A DNA stretch of 64,000 bases from Cladopsammia gracilis (taxonomy: Eukaryota > Cnidaria > Anthozoa > Scleractinia > Dendrophylliidae). The stretch spans positions 2,665,546-2,729,545 of the forward strand of contig JAJGOT010000028.1 in assembly GCA_022457155.1 (NCBI GenBank). The letters run 5' to 3'. The notes below the pieces were generated by a model. It searched no databases. It saw nothing but the letters and a program-made list of their open reading frames with translations, and was not told the DNA's origin. Position 1 is the stretch's first letter, and each line of letters opens with the position of its first letter. Positions 1-11,772 of the stretch are shown piece after piece. The position numbers and the translations under genes are program-made.

Positions 1-739
1 TGCGCTAAAACTAGCTATAACAGATTAAACTGAATTACTGTTATATAGACAGTGATTGTTAATGTGTTTTAATGCATTAATGTCGTTTCCCTAGCCTGTT
101 TTACATAATAATAGGAAGTCGATACAACATTTTGGCATGTCCGAAAGGCGCCGTGTGTAAAAATAATTTTAAATAAATAAAAGATGCTTTTTAATTCTCG
201 TGGTGTGCCTTTTTAAAATTTTTTCTACAGTTTCTTCACGGTATTACTGCTTGCACAGTGTTTGAAGTTTTATTTTAACTTGTCACTTAATATTGCGAAA
301 AAGTTGATGACGCGTTAACCGTTGAATTGTAAGGACAAAGGAAGCATAGAAGAAATTTTCCTAGCCTGTTTTCAATGATAGGTCTTCTGGAGTTCTAAGG
401 ATTGGTGCCCTTTTGTTTGTTAAAGCTGCAGCTAGGCGTTGTAAGATTGCAATTTTTTCAATTGCATGCTGACAGTGGGTTAGTAACTCTTTTAAATGGT
501 AGGTGGCATGCAATTCAGGAACACCTTGGTGTTAATTTCAAGGAATACGAGTTATTATTTATTTATTTAAATCAATATTTATACAGGAGCATCCAGTTTG
601 TTTGTTTTTTTAAATGGAGCCCTGATATAACACAAATCTAACAAAATTTACAGGTAACATAAATGTACTAAACATAATATTAAACTACACATGCGGTTAC
701 ATATAGGTTTTAACTTTATATAAAATATCAATGTAGCAG
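1..739. other. Intergenic AT-rich DNA, no gene recognised
   Basis: I see no conserved protein signature, splice-supported exon or clear repeat structure here. The ORF at 402-641 has a low-complexity translation and is probably chance. Confidence 0.5.
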
Positions 740-1880
740 GCATTATTGCTTAAGATGACGTTTAAGCTTATTCTTAAATTCACTAAGCTCCTTTATTTGC
801 CTGATGTTTCGAGGCAAAGTCTAAAACTCTCCTGATATTTAGCAGTTTTTGCAGGTGGAAGGAACAGCCGATCATGTTATCTGGTGTTATAGCTATGAAT
901 TTGATGGGCACGCCTAAACTCTGAGAGTAGGTACGATGGCGCCATAAAAATGGAGGCACTTGACGCACTTTAGGTATTCCCTGCGCGCTTGTAGGCTGGC
1001 CCAGGTGAGCGTTGACTTTAAGGTTACAGTGTACCTTCGGGGGTGTCTCCAGTATAACAGCTCTAGCGTCTTAAGATTACACTCAATATACCTAAACCCA
1101 GATATCAAATTAAAGCTTATAGAGCTGGCTATCTAAATATGGAAACCATTTGGTAATAAAATGAATTGTCGAATTTTTTACGACGTCTAAATTCGAACGT
1201 CCGAATCAGCTTTAAAACGCTATAACTCAAAGCGATTATTATATTTTGCTAATTTGATTTGTTCTCGGGTTTCCGGACACGAAGCGCTAAAAAAACATGT
1301 CGGCGATTTTCCATATTCAATTGCAGTGAAAAGTTACAGAATATTTTCGAAAAGGGGAGAAAAAAAATTGGAATGATCGCACGGAAATGCCTGTTGACGA
1401 AAGAGTTTTCGGAATTAAGAAATTCGCCGACACGTTTTTGTTGATTATATGTTAGCCTAGCTTCTGTCCAAATTTAAGGAAAATCGAACAAATTCCCTTT
1501 GAGTTGTAGCTCTTTAAAGTGTCCCCAACAAGCGAAAAATTAACTTTGAGAAAACGACGCTTAAAAAAACATATCGCTTAATAAACAAACTCCGCCCACA
1601 AAAGTTATACCGTCATTTCTCCGTCAATTTTCACTATTTTTCGATACTTTTTTTTTTGGATGAAAGTTCATTCTGTAAACTTTATTTTAACGCCAAAAAA
1701 AATTTTCAATAAATTTTCGATCTGAAGGTACACTGTAACCTTAACTCATCTGCACCAACAGATCGACCTCATTCGATAATACAGGCGACATGAACGTTAA
1801 ATTTGTCCAGATAAACCTTGCTCCCAACACCACAGCTGTCCCAAACAGACGAGCAATGGTCTACAACTACCTTCTACCTA
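740..1880 (-). mobile_element. Non-LTR retrotransposon (LINE) C-terminal remnant, split by a TTAA element
   Basis: Read on the minus strand from about 1880, the translation gives a post-reverse-transcriptase tail (CSSVWDSCGVGSKVYLDK, then a stop, then ADELKSTLTWASLQARREY and LKCVKCLHFYGAIVPTL). It resembles the end of CR1/L2-type LINE ORFs. The reading frame crosses 1741/1017 only if the 719-bp insert at 1022-1740 and one TTAA are removed. Several stops and frame breaks mark it as dead. The clade is inferred from the tail alone. Confidence 0.7.
1022..1740. mobile_element. Non-autonomous TIR transposon with TTAA target duplication
   Basis: The ends are GGTTACAGTGTACCTTC and its inverted counterpart. 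They are flanked by TTAA at 1018-1021 and 1741-1744. Excising the element plus one TTAA restores the interrupted LINE reading frame, so this is a real insertion. No coding capacity is evident. TTAA duplication is known for piggyBac and Kolobok families; the GG...CC ends fit Kolobok somewhat better, which is inference. Confidence 0.82.
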
Positions 1881-2736
1881 CTACCTAGCTGGGTCTTATT
1901 CCCTTAGTCTCTTATTCACTAGTAAGTGAAATCTTTTTAGTGCAATATTCATTACATCGTTAATTCAGTTTTCAGCTACTTGTAGGTAGACTTCGTTCAG
2001 TCCGCCAAAACGATCACATTTTTATTAAAACATAATTATTGTTACTGTATACAGCTATTTCAAAAAAAAAATTGTCTGAAGAATTGTGCATTGGTACATT
2101 CCACGATCGCAAGGCATTGTGGGTTGCAGAATATAATTCAAAATACCCTTCACAGAACAACAACAACAACAACAACGAACAAACAAACAACATGGCAAGC
2201 TTTCTATTATTTTTTGGTAATAATCAATTTCAAAGTCGATAAATTCTTTCAAACTGCAAACTGAATCAAGTGTAGCTGTGTAGGGAATTTAGGCAAAATG
2301 ATTCATGACTTGTCTTGTTATTAGGGTCCATGTTGTGACCGACACACCAGACGATACGGATTAACAAACTATGACTGTAATGAAGCACACCGCAACATCC
2401 CCTCGCCTCCGATCATGAAGGCGAGGGCGAGGGCGATGGCGGTGGCGGTGGCTGCAATGAAGCCCACTGCACCATCCCCTCGCATGCGCACAACCATATC
2501 ACCCTGGTAGTGGCAGCCATGGACAGCTGTTTCGTCCTGATTAGGAATCATCAAAAATTCACGAGTTTAAGACGTCTACCAGAGTTTTCAATGAAAACAG
2601 TAATTTTATGAAGTTATAGGACGAAATTGGCACTGTGAATTCGATGTAAATGTTAAGAAAGCTATGTACTTGTCCCCCTTTAACTTGTGACTTAATATTG
2701 AGAAAATACGACGTGGCGTTTGCAGTTGTTAGTTGT

Positions 2737-2737
<1 letters not shown>
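1881..2737. other. Intergenic DNA with small simple repeats
   Basis: Contains an (AAC)n/(AAAC)n tract near 2157-2193. A short GGCGAG/GGCGGT hexamer cluster near 2418-2452 is a small sibling of the large microsatellite that follows. No gene is recognised. Confidence 0.5.
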
Positions 2738-2803
<66 letters not shown>

Positions 2804-2843
2804 GGCGAGGGCGAGGGCGAGGGCGAGGGCGAGGGTGAGGGCG

Positions 2844-2874
<31 letters not shown>

Positions 2875-2988
2875 TGGCGATGGCGATGGCGATGGCGATG
2901 GCGATGGCGATGGCGATGGCGATGGCGATGGCGATGGCGATGGCGATGGCGATGGCGATGGCGATGGCGATGGCGATGGCGATGGCGA
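2738..2988. repeat. Compound tri/hexanucleotide microsatellite
   Basis: An uninterrupted (GAT)n block (about 2738-2801) passes into GAGGGC repeats, then GGTGGC repeats, then a long run of GATGGC hexamers to about 2988. The units differ by single substitutions, suggesting stepwise slippage from one seed. All frames stay open because the unit lengths are multiples of three. The poly-Asp, poly-His/Arg and Ser-Pro ORFs across it are artefacts. Confidence 0.95.
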
Positions 2989-4197
2989 TGAAAAACACGA
3001 CCAGAAAAGCACGACCAGAAAAACACAGCTATGACGCCGAAAATGATGATGCCGATCCTTGGGGTTAAGTTACGTGAGAAAAGCTCTACCTGGAAAGAGC
3101 AGGTGGAAGAGAACATGATGCAGGGTTTGCCAAAAGACGTTGCCGAGGTTCAAGCATCCAATCCCCTACTCCCTGTTTACAGAAAGAGGCTACGTAGGTT
3201 ATATCCGCACTATCGAAAGTAGTTTCGTGACCTTAGAACTGATACACTGCATAAAAAAGTCACGAAAACGCTGCGTAGCTTTATGGACATGATAAAATGG
3301 ATTGGAGGCCGCAAAAAGGAGGAGCAATCAATACATGCACGAAAATATTTGTTGAACAGAGTATTTGAACCTACCTAAAGAAACGTCAAATGAAGATGAA
3401 GAATACTTGACGTACACAGCAAGAAAAAGAAAATATTACGAAAGGTTTTACACAAAATGTGATCAGTTCCATGGAAAATTAATTAGAATAAGACTAGATT
3501 TCGATACGTTGTCTGTAACGGCATTATTTTGTAATTGTCTTTAATAAATGTGAAACATTGAGTATTGTTGTCTTTGACCTCTGCTGTGATTGGTCCCATG
3601 TCAATCTGACTAGACACAGATCGACAGAGAGTATTTTTAGAGTCTCGCCATTGTTCTATGGTTGGTATTGTTCTATGGTTTACGTAGAACTGTAATACCC
3701 TACACGTCTCTCTTACGCTCGCAATAAATATGAGCATTAAGTAATAAAGCCAGGTAAAATCACTCTTGTTTCTATTGTAACAATTAGCAAGAAATCACTC
3801 TTGTAATTGCTTTCTATTTACGGGCAAACATTCTAGAAAACAATTATTTTATTTTATTTTATTTTCATCCCCCATGCAGGTAACATGTACATTGCAGAAA
3901 ATACATACAAAAAAAAACGGGTAAAAAGCTTTCTAGCAGGTTCAGTAAATACTGTGGACCCTCTGCAAACACTCCTCTGTCTGCAGGGGAGGAACTCGCG
4001 TCAGGAAACTTGAACTAAATCTGATTTTCAAATAACAAAAGCGAGCACTGTAATTAAATTGTTCAAGTTGGCAACCGTGGACGACAATCCTGCTGGTGTA
4101 CATTGGATCAAATTAATGATCTAATCGACTTAAACGAGTGAAGGTATACTGTAGAAGGCTGGTTTAGCCAGCCGAAATATACTGCTCAAAACAAAAA

Positions 4198-4232
<35 letters not shown>

Positions 4233-4810
4233 ATAGAATCTACGTTGTTTCGGTCTCTACTTTTACGGTATACTTTAATTAAAACTATAAAAACATAGAT
4301 CAATTAGTTTTTACCTTTGACACGAAACTGTTAACCACCCGTTTGTAACATAAAGTGTGATAAAAGTATCCAACATGTTTGTAACTTGGCTTAAGGTTTT
4401 TTCATTAATTAGATTTATTAAAACTGAACACACCACTTGAGCAATAACTAATAATTGGCGTCCAAAATCAAGCGAAAAAAGAATGTCCGAAGATTTTTTT
4501 TTCATGCAACATGCGAAAGAAAACTTTACGGCATGATAAATTTGTCAACATTTGATACATGATACCAAGATAACGTTCCCTTGATGGCACATATAAGTTC
4601 ATTGTTGTTCAAAATCAAGATCCAAACAATGTATCGTATTATCAATAACTATTAAGTATATCTTCTAGATCTGTCCAAGGGTTGTTTCGGTTTGAATATA
4701 GACCAATCAAATAAAGTATTCCAGGTACATAACATGCATATAATTATTTGATACGATGCGATTGTCAGTTATCCTAAACTGTGTTATATTTTTTTCATAG
4801 GACCCGTACA
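2989..4810. other. Intergenic DNA downstream of the Not gene
   Basis: No confident gene. 3031-3480 contains broken charged ORF pieces that could be a decayed exon or transposon fragment, but I do not recognise them. An (AAAT)n microsatellite lies at about 4196-4236. Confidence 0.45.
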
Positions 4811-7800
4811 TCACTCGTTATTCCACGACTCCACTCCACTCGAATGCCTCACGCGGGCACATGCGATTGAGAAAGGACTGGCGAGGAAATCCGGGTAATT
4901 TTGTTTGTTCTCCTTCCTCCACTTGATTCGGCGATTTTGGAACCAGATTTTGATCTGTTGGATTATAAAAATAAACACACTAGTTATGGCTTTGCCTGTG
5001 TTTTTCATTCGGGCTTGTATGGATTGTATGGCTTGTAGTTGTTCTTAGTTTGTTACAAGCTACACCGCGCTGACGAGCCCCAATACAAGGGCGAAACAGC
5101 TGTCCGCGGTTGCTATCCTGCTTTATCGGTTTCTGTTGCATTGGTGTCTCGCAAAATCTACCTTTTTACGTCGTCCACAGGGCATTCTCCGCTAAGTGCC
5201 GGGGGGCGGGGGGGGGGGGGGGGGGCGAAGAAACCCCTAGACAAGACTGTCAAATACTCTGAGTATTCTGTCACGTGACACACGATGAAATGAGCTTCGT
5301 TTCGCTTGATCAGTGGTTTCAGATTGCCGGAAAGCAAACATGGCTGCCAGTCACTCGAAATGTCCTCCGAAAACGCCGCTTCATTGTAGTCACGAAGCCT
5401 TTCTACACCCACGTATATAATATGCATAGGCCCTGGGGACGAGATTGGGTTTAATAGTATGGGAGTAAGCTGACAGAGCTGAAACGCTCAAGGGTCAGCG
5501 GCGCGAAACGCGGGCGACCGCGCGGAAACCTGTAGCCAACCGGCGGGCTATTTAAATTGGCCGGCATTTATGGGGTTTCCCTGTTACCAGGAGCCCATCA
5601 ATACTACTGCTGTAACAAAAACAATGCCATTGGCTAAGCTCTGTGTTGAAAGGTTAAGAATATGTTATTTGCATTTTTGGACAGCCGCGTCGATATTCTT
5701 TAAAATTTCAGTTTGAACAATTTTTCGTTTCATCTGTAACAGGGTGAAATTTTGGCTTAACAAACTGACTCATTCACAAATTTTCCACCACGAAGCAGTG
5801 ACGTAACGAACATGCGCTGCGTAGTGTGTAATTCAGCTCTGTCGGAGTTACCTCGATGCCTGTCGTTGACGCCGGCTTGCGATCGAGAAACGGCTTTCAC
5901 AATAAACCGTCAAATGGATAGAAATGCAAGTCAATTGACAAATAATGATGATTTTTTTTTTCATCTACTGTGAAAGGAGACGGGGCTTTGTCAGTTATAT
6001 CACACTTGTGAATCTTGATTAAACGCTTCTTTTTTTCCGTCAATCGTAAAGATCGGGACACACGAGGGGACTAGTCCCTGCGACCAGTCCCTGCGACTAG
6101 TCCCGGGGACCAAATCCCTCCGTGTGAACTGCTAATTTTCGGCAAAAATCCAGTCGCTGGGACTGAATTTTGATCCCCGCAACTGGTCCCACAAATTCAA
6201 ACTGGTTTGAATTCGTGGGACCAGTCCCAGGGACTGGTCCCCTCAAATTTTGCTTGATCCCTTCGTGTGAACAGTTCGTGGGACTGGTCCCTGCGACGAA
6301 ATGAAAATAAACCAATCGCTGATTAGCATTTTAAGCTCCCATAATTCTGTACGTTCTCCGTTTCAAGATGGCGGCTGAGGGACATGAAAGTGTTGACGAT
6401 ACATGTGTTGACGATGTCAAAGAAATTGTAGCTGAACAGTCGTCCGAATGGAGCGTTAGCAATACAAGAATGCTGATAGAATTTTACAAGTCCAACATAA
6501 TTCTCTGGGATAAGTCTCACAAAGATAATGGGAATAAAACTAAGACAAACAAAGTGCTAACTCCTCTCTCCTCTCCACTTTCAGCGGTTAATTTAGTAAA
6601 TTTGGTTTCTCTGTTGAATATTGCTCTTTTTTTCCATCTCCATAAAGCGATATTCTTTTTTAAAAATCGTCATAAATGCTGCTATCTTGCTGTGAAACAG
6701 GTCCCAGCGTGTAAACCCTTCAAGGGACTGGTCCCCGCGACTCGTCCCGTTTAAAGACCCCAACCATTTTCGAGTATACTATGGGGGGATCACCTTAAGT
6801 TCAGTCTCACATCATCCCTACCTCGGCGTTGAATTAACATCTAATCTTGACTGGGGCCATCATATTACCAACATTGTCGGCAAAGCCAATCAGTCATTGG
6901 GATTCATCAGGAGAAACCTTGGTGGTTGTCCTGAATGGGTAAAGGAGAATGCCTATACTACACTTGTTAGGCCTCGCCTAGAATATGCTTCTAGTGCCTG
7001 GGACCCATACTTACAGAAACACCAACAGAGCATCGAAAGTATCCAGCGTAGGGCTGCTAGGTTTGTGAAGGGACGTTACAAATATGAACCGGGGACTATG
7101 ACAAATTTGCTAAGAGAGCTGAATTGGCCATCATTAGAAATGCGCCGAAAGATTGCTAGACTTGTCACTTTTTACAAAATCGTAAATGGCTTGATATCTA
7201 TTGAACTGCCCTCCTACATCCAGAAACCTACCCGTGTCACTAGATTGTGTCACCCAAAGCGCTTTATTAATATGGGTAGTTTCAGCAATTCATATAAATT
7301 CAGTTTCTATACGAGAACTATTAAGGAGTGGAACATGCTGCCAGACCATATAATCGAGATGCCGACACTTAGTGCATTTAAATCTGCACTAGTTGAGATG
7401 TACAGATAAGTTAATGACTGCCAATGTGTTTGTTTATTTTTCATTTTCATTTATCTTGTTTTGCTTTTTATTTTTACATATTCGCAGTGATGTACTTAAG
7501 CTTTGCGAATTATGATATATAAATCGTGTAAACTCCGACAGGGGATCAGTCCCTGCGACCGGTCCCTGGGACTGGTCCCCTCGTGTGTGCCGACCTTAAA
7601 AGAAAAGCAACGTTTTTCTCTCCTAATCATTAAAGAACGTTTTAACGGATTTTATATCTATTTCATGAAAACTCAACGCCACAATGGGCAAAAAATTGAC
7701 ATCACGGCAGCATGAATGTACTGAATTTTGTTTTTAGGGACAGTTGGATCAAAACATGGTAACTGACTGTCGATCGTCAATGCTCCGCCCAAATCGATTT

Positions 7801-9702
7801 CCTCAATTTATTATCCGACTCTGACGTCTACCTTATCAGGAAAAGAGAACACGCAAAATATCCGAGCGTATTACACAGTAGATTGTCGTATCACACCTTA
7901 GTGTCCTGATTTGAAGACACAGAAACTATAATAAAAGGAATTTCAGTCGAATAATAAATCCCTTATTCGATGGTTTAACAGATAATACGTGCAGACATTT
8001 GATACCGACTCATTGTAAAATATCCGCGCGTATTATCTGTTAAACCATGGAATAAGGTGCATATCTTTGGTTTCGGAGAACTGTATGGAAACTGACCTGT
8101 GTTTCAGACAGATTCAGGGCTTCTGCTAACTGTTGCCTCTCAGTGCCCACCATATACTGCTGTTCTTCAAACTCAGATTCCAGACGGCTCAGCTGTTCGC
8201 ACGTGAATATGGTTCGCTTTCGACGCTTTTTCTTGTCGCCTGCAGCAGCAGTGCAACGGATCTGTCTTGTATCGTCTCTGCTACCTAAACATAATGAAAA
8301 TCACTATTTAGCAGTGTTGGCGGTTTTTACATTGCTTTTGAAAGCTGTAAATTGAACGTACTTAGTATTTACTTTAAAAAAGAAACGTGAATACTATTTC
8401 GCGGATTAAATCTTCGGTAGAATGAGTTGATGAAGGGATAACCTGTGAGCAAGATCTCAGGCCGGGCGGGAGTTGGGGGAGACAGACTAATGAAGGGATA
8501 ATTAGTATCATATCTTCCTTTACTGATGAAAGCTTGTTCAGCACCAGATATCTCTTTAGCATTTCGTTCCCGGCCCAAACTGAGCCTGCATAGAAGGCGA
8601 TAGAAATTAAGGGGAGGAAGACGGGGATTCGCATTTTACGCGCGTTGAAAAACCTTTTTTTTCTCGGCCCGCCCTTTCTTACGTCTGCCGCGAAGGTTGC
8701 TCCAATCAGGTGCAAGCGAAATGGACTTTATTTGCGTTCACCATTTTAAATTTGAGTTTTCGCTGAGTTTTGAGTGCGACTGTCATTACCAGTTAGACAA
8801 TCATCACAAAACGCTCTTATGCAAGCAGTATTAGCTGCAGTTTACAAATATAAGCGTATTTAATATTACACAAATGACAGCTTGGTCTGATTGCGTATTT
8901 ACTTTTTTCCTCGATTATTCAACCATGGTAACCGCTTTAGTTTTGTTGTTGTTGTTGTCGTTTCGTTTTTCTGTTCTCTTACTTAAGAGTCTACCATTTT
9001 GCTACATTTTACTTTTTAATCTTTGCTGCTATATTGTAAGAAAAATACTGTTTAGTAAAGTTTTAACCAGTCATTAGCGCAAAAAAACTTTTATTTACTT
9101 TTAAACTGAGTCGAATGAAGGATTTGAGAAATCCCAGCAAAAAGAAATTTCTTTCCATTACATATCCATTAGAGATCCTTGACAAAATTAAGGATAAAAA
9201 CTTTTAAACATCATTACGGTTCACACTGTACGCACTTAAAGAAACGCTTCTCCTTATAAATTTGAACTGAATTTGGTTTCATATATACTTATCGGTGTAA
9301 TTAAATTGAAATTAATTTGCTATTTTCACGCCCTGAGAAAGTTAAAAGAAAGGCACTTATATGACAGATATTTTTCGACTTACCGTTGTTGGGATTGGAA
9401 TCGGTGCTGCTCATATTCCGCCGTACAGCTTGAACTCGCGTTATATTCTCGATTGGCGTTGAATAAAAATCCTGAGATGGAAGTGGCATTGCATTGAATG
9501 GTTTAACTGCGACACTGTAAGGTTGAAAAGAGGAGGGCGTCCGCAATGACATTAGAGAATTAACTGGAAGATGAACTTGTGATTCTCGGCGTATCTCCGC
9601 AGGGTAAAAACAACAAGGTTGTAAAGGAAAACGGGGATTTTCAGGTGATGTAGAGCACAGCGGGCACAAGAAAGGTAACCGATATCCAGCGATTTGCAGC
9701 AT
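4811..9702 (-). CDS. noto-like: Not/NOTO-class homeodomain transcription factor, 3 exons, 216 aa
   Basis: Coding exons on the minus strand: 9384-9702, 8097-8284 and 4811-4954, joined by GT-AG introns with matching phases (106 codons plus 1 nt, 63 codons, 47 codons plus stop). The homeodomain occupies residues 126-185. It has [13 protein letters not shown] at the N-terminal arm and helix 1, QQYMVGTER between helices 1 and 2, and [14 protein letters not shown] in helix 3 (Gln50, Asn51). YMVGTER is characteristic of Not proteins (Xenopus Not, zebrafish floating head, Hydra Cnot). The intron between homeodomain residues 44 and 45 is a position seen in many homeobox genes. The product should be a nuclear sequence-specific DNA-binding regulator of embryonic patterning. 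The N-terminal 125 residues are poorly conserved, and I did not identify an eh1 motif with confidence. The C-terminal tail is short. The start is the first ATG of the open exon; the 5' UTR is undefined. Class assignment is strong; orthology is inferred. Confidence 0.9.
5195..5226. repeat. Homopolymeric G tract
   Basis: A run of about 18 G following GGGGGGC, in intron 2 of the Not gene. It could form a G-quadruplex and is a likely assembly-error spot. Elsewhere in 4955-6049 no gene is recognised. Confidence 0.8.
6368..6754 (+). pseudogene. MADF/Myb-SANT-like transposon accessory protein, truncated
   Basis: The start codon lies in AAGATGGCGG. Residues 28-58 match the pattern W...L...Y....LWD..HKD of MADF/SANT DNA-binding domains. 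These accompany the nuclease in PIF/Harbinger elements and bring it to the transposon ends. After about residue 60 the translation becomes low-complexity and probably reads into an intron or decayed DNA. The ORF closes in a TIR-like GGGACTGGTCCC copy. Probably non-functional. Confidence 0.55.
6795..7500 (+). mobile_element. LINE C-terminal fragment nested in the Harbinger-like element
   Basis: From about 6800 the frame reads [19 protein letters not shown] and runs into the open frame 6897-7409. That frame contains [17 protein letters not shown] and [13 protein letters not shown], the conserved C-terminal part of CR1/jockey/L2-type reverse transcriptases beyond the catalytic core. The fragment has an intact C-terminus and is 5'-truncated, as usual for LINEs. 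T-rich sequence follows the stop. Confidence 0.8.
7962..8060. repeat. Imperfect palindrome in Not intron 2
   Basis: TTATTCGATGGTTTAACAGA (7962-7981) reappears inverted at about 8034-8056 (TCTGTTAAACCATGGAATAA). It probably marks the ends of a short MITE of about 95 bp that ends about 37 bp from the exon 2 donor. Confidence 0.55.
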
Positions 9703-11071
9703 GTTTTGTCGTACTTCGTATTCTTTGCGCTGGCAAAGAATGGCTCTTTTCAGTTCTTAGTAACCGATGGTGCATTGAGAGAATTCGGGGTGTAATTATC
9801 TAGGTATCGCTTACATAATGAAGATAAATCACATTTACTCAGTGCCTTTTATGGAATATGATACGATTTCACTTTGTTGTTGAGTATAATAATATATTTA
9901 TTAGTTGTCACGTTGCTTGCTTTGAATTCAATTTAAATTGTAGAGTGAGTGACAAGTGTGCTCCAGGGCCCATCACAATTATTGTTGTGGATTCGAACCT
10001 TTTCAGTTTTCACATAAACTGAAAGATCTTGATGAACTGTAGCCATATTTAGTAAACAAAAATGATAACAAGCTTAGAAAGAGACATAAAGGGAATTTGG
10101 AATACCTCCTATCTGAAGCCAGTAGATTTGTTCACATTTTAGATGACTGTGCAGTCATATAAATATGGTATCAATTGAGCTAATAAGAACTCATAAAATA
10201 AATTGGCCAGTCATATAGAGATATTCAAAAGCTGACTATTTGAGCTTAAGTTCTTGGTCAGAGATTCGCTCGGACGAAAGACTTACGGTTTCCAATTTAC
10301 TTCATTAACTAATGATCAGTTGATATCAAATTTAAGTCTTTCACTTTCCCACTTAATGACGCAGCACCAACCGTTCTTTAGAAAAGAAACCCTTTGTCAT
10401 TTTATGTTTGTTTTAAAACCCGCATAAATCAAACTTTACGTGCTCACAATATGATTTGTTTACGCAGGACCTTAACTGAATGAAATAAATCGCAGGGACG
10501 TTTCAGTTTCTTGATTGTAACCGAAAAAATAATATTCATAAATCCCTCAAGAAATAATAGCCCGATTATTTTAACGAGCTCCAAATACTAGCCAACGATT
10601 GTTCTTTAACCATCCCGGTCGATACACCGATACATCGTGTTTTCACGATTATGGCCAAGAGCATGCTTTGTTATCTTAAAATAGGAAGAAAGAGCAAAGA
10701 AATATGAAATATAAAATAAAATAAATAAATAACGGCTAAAAAAAACTCAAAAAATTATAAATAAGGTAAATTGGCCACCGTAAAGCGATTCAAAAGCTGA
10801 GGTTTCGAGCGCTAACCCTTTTATCAACTCATCAGTAATAAAACCAAATTTTCGTGTAAAAAAAAAAAATCAACATTTCACCAGAAAGGCAAGGTTGATT
10901 TCCTGACCCGGCCTCAGTGTCACAAAATCAAATTTGATAACTGTATCCACTTCCATCCTTGCATTTCTTCACTTTATCTCCAAACTATTGCTTCTGTTTT
11001 GCTCTATATAATTTTTTTATCCACTTTAGATGTATATTTGGTGTCATTTGACGATATAACATGGAAATTAA
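9703..11071. other. Intergenic region upstream of the Not gene
   Basis: This should hold the Not promoter and enhancers, but I see no TATA box or motif cluster I would defend. The last about 160 bp are the first copy of a tandem duplication. Confidence 0.4.
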
Positions 11072-11772
11072 GGCCCCGTCCACACGTATCCGGATATTTT
11101 TGAATCCGCAACTTTTTTGTTACGGATTGGCCTTCCGTCCACACGTATCCGGCGAATTCGACTCACGAATCCGCAACTTTTTGAATTCGCTCTCCAGAGT
11201 GGAAATTTTTGAATACGCTACGGGTACGGCATCGTGTGGACGGTCGAATCCGGATATTTTTGAATACGCTGACGTAACAGTATCAGATCCAGTCTTTCAC
11301 CGCGCGAATATTCAACATGGCCGACCGAAATGTTATCGCTTCACTTCTACATGGACGTATTTTTAGTCTAATAACGTGTTTACAGTTGAACTTTGATTTG
11401 AACTTGGTCTTTGCGTATGCTTTTTTGGCAACATTTAAAGAGGAGCCCTGGCTGCTTGAGCGAATCCGGATACGTGTGGACGGGCAAATGCGATTCCAAT
11501 ACGCTACGTGTGGACGCGAATATTTTCTAATCCGCAACAAAAAAGTTGCGGATTCAAAAATATCCGGATACGTGTGGACGGGGCCTAAGTAAGAAAGACA
11601 TTGGCCCGGCCTATCACAAAATCAAATTTGATAAACTTTATCCACTTCCATCCTTCTATTTCTGCACTTTATCTCCAAACTACTGCTTCTGTTTTGCTCT
11701 ATATAATTTTAAATTTCATCCACTTTAGATGTATATTTGGTGGCATTTGGCGATATAACATGGCAATTAAGT
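10908..11772. repeat. Tandem duplication (about 160 bp) carrying one MITE insertion
   Basis: 10910-11071 and 11611-11770 are near-identical direct copies (shared CACAAAATCAAATTTGATAA, TCTCCAAACTA, GATGTATATTTGGTG and CGATATAACATGG, then AATTAAGTAAG). The first copy is interrupted after AATTAA by the element at 11072-11585. The second copy keeps the uninterrupted site. Confidence 0.85.
11072..11585. mobile_element. TAA-type MITE (Harbinger-like), 514 bp
   Basis: The ends GGCCCCGTCCACACGTATCC and its exact inverse are flanked by TAA at 11069-11071 and 11586-11588. The long inverted termini extend through ATCCGGATATTTTTGAATCC. The paralogous empty site (AATTAAGTAAG, near 11765-11775) directly shows the pre-insertion state. 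The inner ORF beginning MADRNVIASLLHGRI (11317) is unrecognised. Confidence 0.85.

Larger units (their letters stand above)
6050..7596. mobile_element. PIF/Harbinger-like DNA transposon, decayed, in Not intron 2
   Basis: The TIRs (AGATCGGGACACACGAGG on the left, the inverse of AGGTCGGCACACACGAGG on the right) are bordered by identical TAA at 6047-6049 and 7597-7599, a 3-bp duplication typical of PIF/Harbinger. Subterminal GGGACTAGTCCC-type palindromes cluster at 6066-6300 and again near 6720-6750 and 7545-7580. An ORF from 6368 carries a MADF/Myb-SANT-like stretch (residues 28-58: [18 protein letters not shown], then LWDKSHKD), as in the DNA-binding accessory protein of these elements. No DDE transposase is visible. 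A LINE tail sits inside. Confidence 0.8.

Noticed and set aside
2559..3116. Long His/Arg, Asp, Ser-Pro and Ala-Ile ORFs on both strands
   Set aside because: All lie on the GAT/GATGGC microsatellite. Unit lengths divisible by three remove stops in every frame.
11317..11592. Possible gene MADRNVIASLLHGRI inside the TAA MITE
   Set aside because: The second half reads through the MITE's inverted terminus. There is no recognisable domain. It could be a leftover first exon of an autonomous parent, but this is not supportable.
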